DNA of 64,000 nucleotides from Rhynchopus sp. YZ270_cl-10 (taxonomy: Eukaryota; Euglenozoa; Diplonemea; Diplonemida; Diplonemidae), in the NCBI GenBank assembly GCA_964035575.1, contig OZ037923.1:248001-312000 (forward strand). Reading direction: 5' to 3'. The notes beneath the pieces are model-generated. The model was not told where the DNA came from. It saw only the letters and a list, made by a program, of their open reading frames with translations, and did not search any database. Below are positions 43,291-51,838 of the stretch, piece after piece (positions within the stretch are counted from its first letter, which is position 1; every line of letters begins with the position of its first letter). The position numbers and the translations under genes are program-made.

Positions 43291-45555
43291 GCATGTTTTG
43301 GGGCTGAAAACCCACGTTTTTTCCAGGGAAAAAATTTGCTTCCGGATGTCGGAATTTTCCGGAAAATTCCCAAAATTAGGAAACACCCTGCTTTTTTGAG
43401 AAATCGTGCAATAACGGTAACGACTTTTCCTCGGTTTTGTAAGGTATCCAAAATTCGTTTGAATGGGGGAAACATTGGGGTGTTTTATGCTTTTTTGTTT
43501 TTTTTTGGATTGTTATCTAAATCTGCGGGGGATTCGGGTGGGAGGCTACGATAATACGAAAACACGTGGAAAAATTGAATCAATACAAAAAGCACAGCCA
43601 ACAAAACGGATATAAATAAAAACTTGACTTGAAATCAACAACACCCGCTCGTGACAGTGATACCTCCGCTTGGTATACCGGGTGTATTGGGGGTGTACCT
43701 CAACCATGTAGTCCTAAAGAATCAGAGACGGCAAGAGAAAAGCAAAAAAAAAAGAAAAAAATCATTTTTGCTACGTTTGCTTTCCCTAAAAAGAGCGCCA
43801 GAATGATTTGAAGGGTGGGTATGTGGGACACCCCGAACACCTCCTGTAGGTTAGATACTGACGTTGGCTCGATAGGGTTGGCAGACGTTACAAAATCTTC
43901 AAAAAAAAAAAAAAAAAGGAAATCAATCAGGTTTCATGTCACTCGAATCGTTGTCGATTTCAATAAAAAGAGCTGTAGTATAGCGCAAACGCCTCTGGGA
44001 CGCAGGCACTGACACTCCGTGGGTAATCGAACCCCCCGGAGTGTTGCATGATGGGTGGTTGGGAAAAAAACAGAGGTTTTTTTACGGGGGGGTGGGGGGG
44101 GGTTTCACCCCCCCCCCCCCACGATTTTTTTTCCGGCTTTTGGGGGGGTGAAAATAAAATTTTTTTTTGGAAAATAAAAAAAAAAATCTTGATGGTGTTC
44201 TCTTACTCTCCCCCCGATACCTTTCTCGCGCCCCAAGAACCATCTAAGGGAGTTAGAGGGTGGGCGTGTTTTCCTAGAATTTGACGGACGGAGCTCGTAG
44301 AACCCAACGAGGAATGAGAAAAAGGATAGGGCGAAATCATAAAAGTAGCGTACCGTGCGCCTGCGGCGCAAGCTTACTGTAAATTGTATGACATGGTACT
44401 GGGTACTTAACTCAAAAAAGTGGACGGCATCTAAAAATTTCCGCCTGCGGCGCGGCAGCCCTTGACCCAGTTTCCCCCTTTTCTTGTTCAATCGGCAGGA
44501 TCACTTGGCCCTTACACTGATGTTGACCAAAAGCCAAGAACTTGTCCATTTCGTCAAATTGACCCCACCACAGCGCGGACGGATTCCAAAAATCCCCCAC
44601 GAACCAGCTTCTCCAGGGGCTTCGCGCGCGAAGCGCGCACCCCGAGCGCAACCCGAAAACACCTCACCCCCCCTAAGGTCAAAAAAACCGGTCCCAAAAA
44701 AAACCTCTGGAAAAAAAGGAAAAAAAAAAAAAAGAAAAGTTTATAAGATGACCCTAAGCCTCTCGTTGCTTAGCCACCTTTTTAAAATGAGCGAAGTTGG
44801 ACGGTTTTAGAAGAAAAATCCTGCGAAAGGTGCTGGAACGGCTTCCCCACACAGTGTGAAAAGGCCGTAGTGGGGAAAATGGGAAGACCACAGATATCAC
44901 GGATATCTTGACTTTCCTCGTGGACTAAGAAGCGAGGAACGTCCCCTAGTATTTTAAAAAAATAAAAGAAAGGTTCTGGATAAGATCCAGGTGGAAGCAC
45001 CCAATAACAACACCTTCTTTGATGTATCGCAATAAAAAGTGAAGTTGATAGTGCAAACGCCTCTGGGACGCAGGCACTGACAATGTATCGCAATAAAAAA
45101 AAAATTCGCGACAGATTTGCTGCTGTGTCTCGCATCACTACGGACGCAAGACACCCCTTTTTTTTTTTGGTGTTACCAAAAAGTCCTGTCGGGGGACCTC
45201 TCTGGTTTTGGCACTTTTTCGGGCACACTACATAATTTTAGATGGAGTTCACCCCCAAAAAAACCCCCCAAAAAAATGTCACTTTGTCGTTCCCTCACCC
45301 CCCCTTTCTTGTTTGATTTTAGACGCTTCCACACTACCTCTGTGGCGGTGTTGCGGAGCGCGGTTGAGTTCAGTGAACGACGTGACACTTTCCGCAAAGT
45401 AGTTGCGTAAAATAATAAAAAAAAAAAACCGTTCGTCGGAGAACAAAGTGCGCAAAAACAAAAGCAAAAGGTATACGATGTACGTGTGTGTTTTTTTTGT
45501 ACAATTCTTTCCGTTAATCGAGTTGGGTGTGTTTCTATGATGTAGCAACACTGAC

Positions 45556-45695
45556 GCTACACCACGGCCTCGTAAGGACATTACGCGCGTCATGACGTCA
45601 GCATGACGAGGGGATGCCCCAGTCATAACGACGCATTGTGCGCGTATTTTCCCCACGTTGTTTCATAGGATGTCCTTACGAGTCAATGGTGTAGC
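45556..45695. repeat. Foldback, 26-bp arms
   Basis: Arms 45556-45581 and 45670-45695 are inverted with 22 of 26 positions identical (GCTACACCA...CTCGTAAGGACAT). The 88-bp loop holds CATGACGTCAGCATGACG. No target duplication was found. Confidence 0.75.
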
Positions 45696-45805
45696 CGCGC
45701 AAGGGAAGGGGGAGGGAGGGGAGCTCAGGGAAGGAAGACACGGTGGACTGGTCATGGGCATGACCAGTACTTTAGCCGGTCAGGGGGTTTTTTTTTGACC
45801 GGTTA

Positions 45806-46110
45806 CTGGGGGGGGGGCGAATAAGAGATCAGGGGTGAATAAGAGATCAGGGCCGAATAAGAGATCAGGTTGAGATTTTGGGGGTATTTTTTTTTTTTTT
45901 TTTTTTTGCATGCGCCAGGGTTTTATCTCGAAAAAACATTTTGAAATTTTACCCTGTCTACCCGGTCTGGCAAAAAAGTGGTCAAAAAATTTTTTTTGCC
46001 TCCGGCGAAAATGTCTTTTTGCCTTTTTTCCCCCAAAAAAAATTTTTTATTTTTGGCTCGTCCGTTCGCCTAATAAGAGATGCCACATCTCTTATTCGCC
46101 CCCCCCCCAG
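45806..46110. mobile_element. 305-bp MITE of the composite-transposon type (motif GAATAAGAGATC)
   Basis: Left end CTGGGGGGGGGG and right end CCCCCCCCCCAG with TA on both sides (45804-45805, 46111-46112). Three tandem copies of GAATAAGAGATCAGG follow the left end, and an inverted pair (TAATAAGAGAT / ATCTCTTATTCG) precedes the right end. CGTCCGTTCGCC just inside the right end is close to CGTCGGTTCGCC at the same place in the 5-kb element. Confidence 0.92.
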
Positions 46111-46379
46111 TAATCTGATAAAATAATGTTACACTGGTTGGTATTGACCAGTACAGGTTTTGAGTGTTGGAGACACAAAAACATAGGAAGTACTGGTCGT
46201 TGATCAGTACTTTGCCTTTTTTTATTTGTGACCAGCCCATCGTGTAAAGAGAACGTTGGTTCTCCATTTTTTTGCACAGAACGACACTTTTCATTGGTTT
46301 TAAAAACAACGACATCATTGTTCACACAAAAAAATGGAGGGGGAAAAGGCAACTAGCTTGAACACAACAAAAGAACAAT

Positions 46380-46550
46380 CTAAAAATAAAAAACAAAAAG
46401 AGGATGCAGTTGCTGATGAAGGCATCTCCGACTGACCCATTGTACGATGTAAGCCATCGGGATGAAAGCACAAAGAAAAAGAGAAGTTGGTTAGTTGCAA
46501 ACGCCTCACCGTTCATTCGGCGGACGCAGGTACTAAAAAAAAGAAAAAAA
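46380..46550. repeat. Two tandem dispersed modules
   Basis: A module with CATCTCCGACTGACCC (relatives at 5945 and 36265) is followed by an A-rich linker and a module with CAAACGCCTCACCGTTC (relatives at 1215, 14805, 22195, 43985, 45050, 60395). The region 46110-47026 holds no gene. Confidence 0.7.
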
Positions 46551-47026
46551 AAAGAAAATCCGAAAAACGGACATTTCAATGAAAATAAGGTAATCTAGTA
46601 GGGAATCAGGGGGGGGAGAGCCACACAATAATAATGTAACTTGAAATACAAAGCCCTCTCGTGAAACAGTGTTCAACACTATATCAACGCGAGGGGGTGC
46701 GAAATTCGCAAAAAAAATTGAAAAACAAAAAAAAAGTAGTCCACTTTTTTGTTTGAAAACTTGGTTGTATTAGTGTAGACACCCGAGGATGAACTCCACT
46801 ATTTTTTTTGTTTTTATTTTTTGAAAAAAGCGAAAAAGAGGTGACAAGAAGAAGAAAAATCAAATAAAAAAGGATACAGTGGCCAACGTCTCCACGGACG
46901 CAGTCACGCTATCCCTAAACAGGGTTAAGAAAACCTCTAACTATGTGTCCAAAGACACAACGCAGAAGGGTTTTTTGTCAAAAAAAATGATTGACAAGAA
47001 TAAAAACAAAAACTATCCTTTCTCGT

Positions 47027-47097
<71 letters not shown>
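47027..47097. repeat. AC dinucleotide microsatellite
   Basis: About 35 perfect AC units just downstream of the kinase stop codon. Confidence 0.98.
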
Positions 47098-47098
<1 letters not shown>

Positions 47099-47161
47099 CT
47101 TTACCACGAAAAAGCACTGCTTTATTTTTCACCAAAAAAAATCTATTTTTTTTTTCTCCCT

Positions 47162-48589
47162 CTATTTTCCACACACCGCCGGTCTATGACATTTCATCAT
47201 CGCCTCCGTCGCCCTAAACCAACTAGGAACCCCCCACAGCGGCACCTCTGCCGGCGGAGCCTGCACGCTGTGGTCTCCATCACATTCGTCTACTTCTTCC
47301 TCTTCCTCATTTTGTGCGTTTTCTTCACTCTTTCCGGTCCATAGGGCTTCAACGGAGAGCATAACTTGGAAGGCTGTTGGGCGGGTCTCAACGTGGTTGC
47401 TGACCATTCTTGTGAGAAGTGGGTGGAGATATTCCAATCCACGTTTGTTGAGGGGCGTTTTGTCAAGCGTACCTTCGTGCCTCACAATCTCCCAATGCGG
47501 GTCGCTGCAGTAAGGTGTGGGGATGCCCGACGCCACTTCGTACACTGCAAGCCCAAACGCAAAGATGTCAGCCTCTTTTGGAAACAGCTTTCCATTTAAC
47601 ATATCAGGGGCAACAAAGCGGCCGTCTCCATCCTCCAAGCTCACTACCGACATCTGGCTCATGCTCTGCTGTGAACACCCTACATTCAATAGGCCTAATC
47701 TTTCAGGGTTTTTCGCAGCAATTCCAAAATCGCCGAGTTTAAACATTGGGATGGAAGGATGGCTATCGTTCCCCGCACATTGAAAGATGTTGTCAGGTTT
47801 CACGTCGAGGTGAACCAATTTGAGGGTTCTGTGTAGATGGTCCAATGCGGCTGCGATGTTCATGAGAAGTCGCCCTATACGTACATCACTCCATTTCCCC
47901 CATCGGGTTTCCGCGAGGATCGACCCAAGACATCCGTTTCCACAGTACTCCATTTGAAGATGAACGAGAGAATCGTCAACCCAGGCGTTATAATACCGCA
48001 CAATGTATGGACAGGCTGCGGCCAGAGAGAGGAGCCGTGCTTCACGGAGTTTGTTGTGACGGTCGACTGCAGAGGTTACTGGGCGTTTGTAGATTTTGAC
48101 GGCATATTCTGTGGCATCAAAGTTGTGCTTCGCCAGGACAACCCTCCCAAATGAACCCAATCCGATGTCACGCACCTCCACGAAGGTGTTTTGATATTGG
48201 TTTGTCGTTGGTGCGCGCATAAGGATTTCGCTGTCTTCTCTTGGGAAGAAGGACATAGACGACTCTTGAGAGAGGGTCATCTGCTGTGTGAGGGAGTCTT
48301 CGCCAAGCAGAAGAGGCCGGCTTGCCTTGTAGCGTTTCCTCGGGGAGGCGTCGTTGAGCGCGAACGAAGTAGTATTAGGGGAGTTTGGCATGGGTGGGGC
48401 GCCGCGCTTCTGGCTGGATCGTTTTGCAGGGGTGGAGGGGATGCAGTTAGGTGTGCAAGCGGTTGGGGCCATGAACCCGGAAGGCAGGGGCCCGCCAACC
48501 GGCTGCGACAGACACTGCTCCAGGGGTGTGAACAGCATGGCCTCGACCCCGCTCATTTCGTAGCTGTCACCGCGTTCGAGTTCGGTCAT
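47162..48589 (-). CDS. WEE1: Wee1/Myt1-type protein kinase, 475 aa
   Basis: Single exon. Residues 1-130 are a serine/threonine/proline-rich regulatory region with several SP/TP sites (CTPNC, IPSTP, ASPRKR). The kinase domain spans about 139-430: glycine loop GLGSFGRV (143-150), AVK lysine Lys165, hinge MEYCGNG, catalytic HLDVKPDN (Asp262, Lys264, Asn267), DFG at 287-289, then DGDGRFVAPDML in place of the usual APE segment. HLDVKPDNIF and the GDGRFVAP string are typical of the Wee1/Myt1 family, which holds cyclin-dependent kinase inactive before mitosis by phosphorylating its ATP-binding loop. DFG rather than the DLG of animal Wee1 leaves open which of the two subtypes it is. No membrane segment is seen after the kinase domain. 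The start follows a long pyrimidine tract on the minus strand. Confidence 0.88.
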   Translation of the reverse strand: MTELERGDSYEMSGVEAMLFTPLEQCLSQPVGGPLPSGFMAPTACTPNCIPSTPAKRSSQKRGAPPMPNSPNTTSFALNDASPRKRYKASRPLLLGEDSLTQQMTLSQESSMSFFPREDSEILMRAPTTNQYQNTFVEVRDIGLGSFGRVVLAKHNFDATEYAVKIYKRPVTSAVDRHNKLREARLLSLAAACPYIVRYYNAWVDDSLVHLQMEYCGNGCLGSILAETRWGKWSDVRIGRLLMNIAAALDHLHRTLKLVHLDVKPDNIFQCAGNDSHPSIPMFKLGDFGIAAKNPERLGLLNVGCSQQSMSQMSVVSLEDGDGRFVAPDMLNGKLFPKEADIFAFGLAVYEVASGIPTPYCSDPHWEIVRHEGTLDKTPLNKRGLEYLHPLLTRMVSNHVETRPTAFQVMLSVEALWTGKSEENAQNEEEEEVDECDGDHSVQAPPAEVPLWGVPSWFRATEAMMKCHRPAVCGK

Positions 48590-49835
48590 GGTGGAAAAAA
48601 AAGGGGGAGGGGGAGGGAGAGGGGATTGCTGTGGGGGGGTGGTGGGCACGATGTATTTACTAAGCGTGTCAGAATGCAAAAAAAAATTGATCGCTTTTCT
48701 GACAATTTGAGTATTTTTTTTTGTTGTTCGAGTGTGTTGTCCCGTGGAGGAGTTCGAGATGAGTACATTTGCTGATTTTTTTCTGTTTCCTTTTTTTCGA
48801 GGGTACTGACCAATTAAATGGCGAGTGGCGGAACACCCACTGCAGACTTCGTGGCCGCTTTCACCCACTCACGGGGGCAATATCCATACTTTCGCAATTA
48901 AAAGCGTTGTATGGGAAGATCACCGGCACGGAGGTGCACCTCAACTCCCCGACGATGATGAACACTTTAGTAAACCTCTACCATAAACTAAACACGACTC
49001 TAACCCAGGGTCAGATCACCGCGATGCGCAATGAGAAGAAGACCTTACTAACGTACCAGCGAAGGAAAGGGATCATTGGGCTAAAGGAGTTGCCCCGGGA
49101 GTACGCGAACGGGAAGATCCTGCTGTCACAGTGGGACGAAGAGCGGTGGTTTGTGTATAAAACCTAAGGAAAGTGTCTTATAATGCGCGTGGCCTCTCTC
49201 CTTAAGACATTCTGAAGCAACTAATTCCGACAAAAAGGGCGTTCTTCTCTCTCTCTCTCGACGCCCACTGCACACCCATCATGATCAATATAATCATCAA
49301 TATGCCACGTTTAGTACAGAAGCATTGCGAAGCCGTTCGTTCCGCCCACATGTTTTGTAGACTCAGTGCACTGCAAAAAGAGGTTCCAAAAAAAAAAAAA
49401 TGACATCTGTTGTCGTCGTTTTTAACCAGATCATAACATAGAACTATGGTGAAGCTCGCTATGTGCTAGAAATTGTGAAGTGCCTTTTTTGTTTGAAAGG
49501 TGTAAAAAAGGGGTAGCTTTTTTTTCTTCTTCTTCGTTCCGTTTTATGGTTTATTCTTTTGGGTTTTCGTTCCGATAGTTTCCCCCCCCCATCCCACTCA
49601 TACCCACCCCCCCGTTCTATCCAGCAGGATTTTCCCTCTATAAGTCTGCTGAGAGCAGAGCAACAAAACAGCACACAAAAGAGAACCTTTAAAAAAAAAA
49701 CTTCTGCTAAAATTGGGCTCAATTTTGCCCCTATTGTCGCAGAAAGTTGAAGAGAAAAAAAAGGGGTAGTATCATTGCCATTGATTCAAACCTCTTTTTG
49801 TTTTTTTTGGTCAACTTTTCTCATTTTTGTTTTGC
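48590..49835. other. Intergenic region with a gene relic
   Basis: The open stretch at 48787-49167 is described separately. The remainder (49170-49835) shows no gene; it includes an A-rich and T-rich segment around 49390 and 49520. Confidence 0.5.
48787..49167 (+). pseudogene. Terminal exon or relic of an unrecognised gene
   Basis: An open frame encodes NSPTMMNTLVNLYHKLN, a basic segment and ends LSQWDEERWFVYKT. It is preceded by an acceptor-like pyrimidine tract plus GAG. A second copy of its last 35 codons lies at 56982-57090 inside an intron. No convincing start or upstream exon is visible before the divergent kinase gene, so it is either a 3' exon, a small gene starting at MMNTLV, or a relic. 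The family was not recognised. Confidence 0.4.
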
Positions 49836-51034
49836 TTAGTTCTCAAAGATCGGGATGTTATAAGGCATCCAGTCGTCGTAGCAGGCAAGGTACGCTGCCT
49901 GCTTGTACTCGAGGGAGGGGAAGGAGAGCTCGCGCAGTTCGTTGCGTGTCACCCAGGCGTGGCCGTGGCTGCTTTGGATTGGAAACGATGGCATTCCCGT
50001 GAGGTAGTACACCTGTGTGTGTGTGTGGAGGAAGGGGGTCGAGGGGTGTGGGGTGTGTGTGCGTGTGGCATACCGGGAAGAAGCATGTGATCTGGTCCTG
50101 TTCTCGGATGTGTGCCGCAGGGGCGTTGGACAGCATGTGTGTCTCGACTGCCACCTTGTGGTCGCGCATGATCGCCCGGTCCACGGTTGTTCGCAATGTT
50201 TCTCCCTGTTGTGATGTGGTGGAGATAGGGTGTTTGAAAGGCGTGGGTAGCTTCCATAAGAGCGAGATGTTGCTCGTAATGGGAGGGGGAGAGGTGTGTT
50301 GTGTTGATGTCTAAGGTAATTAGTAGAATATGGCCTTGTGTGTTGTGTTGTTGGTGCGGGGGCATACCTGTTTCCGTCTGCATGTAGGGAACTGCCACAC
50401 CCCGTCCTCGTGCACAACAAGGAAGAGACGCTCCATCAGGCGCCGATTGAGCGACGTTTTTTCCGATGTGTCCTCAACATCCATTTCCGTCGTTCGCTGT
50501 GCGATCTGCGGGAGGGGTGGTGTTGTTAGGTCACCGTGCATGTTAACAGGGGGTCGGAGGGGAGAGGGTACACACCTTATGACTCCGCAGCGTGGTGAGC
50601 TCCTGCTGCACATACTTCGGCTCCTTCCAGTACGTCGACTGCTGCGAGCTGATTGCCTTGTACGCATCGGGCATGGTCTTCTTCACTGCCTGGCTCAGGT
50701 TGCCTCCGTCATTCGTGCGTGGGTATGTTTTGTGCACATCGTTTATGCGGCCCTCAAAGTCGCTCAGCATCGGGTGTACCTGGAAGAGGGGGTGTGTGTT
50801 TGGGGGGGTCCTGGGGGTAAGGGATACCTCTGGTGTTATGACCGGCTCGCGCTGCAGGATGTACGCGACGTCGTACTTTTTGTCGCCTGTGTAGAGCACC
50901 TTGGGCTGCGGTGTGGGGGGGAAGTACGTCATCTCGCCCTGCTGGTGGCCCTTCATGTATGGGTTCGAAATGGCGCGTGCCTGCCTGCACGCTGCTCGTA
51001 GTGCCGTTTGCATGGGTTGGTGGCACGCCTTCAT
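49836..51034 (-). CDS. MRPL46: Mitochondrial large-subunit ribosomal protein mL46, 285 aa, five exons
   Basis: Exons on the minus strand are 51034-50828, 50779-50576, 50505-50368, 50205-50074 and 50012-49836. All junctions are phase 0 and all introns are short (48, 70, 162 and 61 bp). The C-terminal half shows the Nudix-like fold of mL46: RLFLVVHEDGVWQFPTCRRK, GETLRTTVDRAI, NAPAAHIREQDQ, ITCFFPVYYLTG, then HGHAWVTRNELRE and a final tail. Each block matches its counterpart in animal MRPL46 as I remember it (LPQ..W..GETLR, NAPCGHY, KVFFFKA, GHHVWVTKDEL). The length is close to the human protein. mL46 sits in the central protuberance of the mitochondrial ribosome. The N-terminus MKACHQPMQTALRAACRQAR is basic and amphipathic, as expected of a mitochondrial targeting sequence. 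The upstream in-frame GTG is not used. Confidence 0.88.
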
Positions 51035-51838
51035 TGTGGCTGTGTACACTCAAATGAAGGCTGCGCGGGTAAGGTGGTTTCGTATAAAGAGAAGGAAACA
51101 CAGAAAAAGTTGTAAAGGGAGGGGTAAGAGGGGGGGGTGGGAAGGGAAGAGGAAGGGGAAGGGGGGGGGGGGAGAATAAAAACAAAAACAAAAAAGTCTT
51201 AAGACGTTTTGAACAAAGGGATTGCGTTAATTTCACACCTTCCACCTTCCACCCCCAGGGGTTTGCGGAAAAAGCTGTAACATTTAGTGTGAGCCCCCTG
51301 CCTTTTTTCTTTGAATCATTTCCGCAAAAAAGGTTTTGTAATAAAGCCACCTCTGCTTTTTGCCGTTCTGAAAAGAAACGTCAAGAAGGGGGTGAAGTTT
51401 TGAGTCTGTCTTGATGCATACATTATACACCATATGCTTGGTCAAGAGTTTGGCAGAATGTGAAGAAAATTGGTAGGTTTCGCCTTAAAAGCACATTCCT
51501 CGCGGTTAGCACTTATCTGTAGATGTCTTTGTCATGGCTCTCTCTCTTCATCGATGAAGACCGAAGCAAGATGCGATATTCAATGAGAGCTGCAGAAGCA
51601 TGAGACTCATCAGGTCATCCATCCAAAAAAAGATCGGGTCTTTTGTTTGTGCACTCAAAGCCGGAAAACAAAAAGGTGAAAAAAATGTGTTAAACTGAAG
51701 TACAGTTGTTGGTTAATTGAGTACTCAAAGAAAACAAGCAAGCTTCTGTTTTTTTTTCAATCCGTTTTGCCCTGCAGCGCTGCCTCCAATCTTTTTAGAA
51801 TTGACAACAAGTTGTTTTATCAAAAATCCAAAAAAACA
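51035..51838. other. Intergenic region
   Basis: No gene is seen. G/A-rich stretches occur at 51110-51180, and the 200-bp dispersed repeat lies at 51627-51826. Confidence 0.5.
51627..51826. repeat. 200-bp dispersed repeat, also at 24247-24448
   Basis: Same orientation as the other copy. It ends 13 bp short of the stop codon of the next minus-strand gene, so it may supply that gene's 3' UTR. Confidence 0.85.

Larger units (their letters stand above)
42848..45805. other. Repeat-rich region without a gene
   Basis: Contains three copies of a 65-bp repeat (about 43045, 43210, 44525), several copies of the string ACCGTGCGCCTGCGGCGC (42959, 44351), dispersed modules (43612-43700, 43975-44045, 44738-44790, 45030-45090), G/C homopolymer runs near 44095 and a foldback (45556-45695). 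No reading frame looks like a real gene. Confidence 0.55.

Noticed and set aside
44020-44045. tRNA-like T-arm (GGGTAATCGAACCCC with a closing stem)
   Set aside because: It forms a hairpin but no D-arm, anticodon arm or full acceptor stem is present, and it is part of a repeated module.
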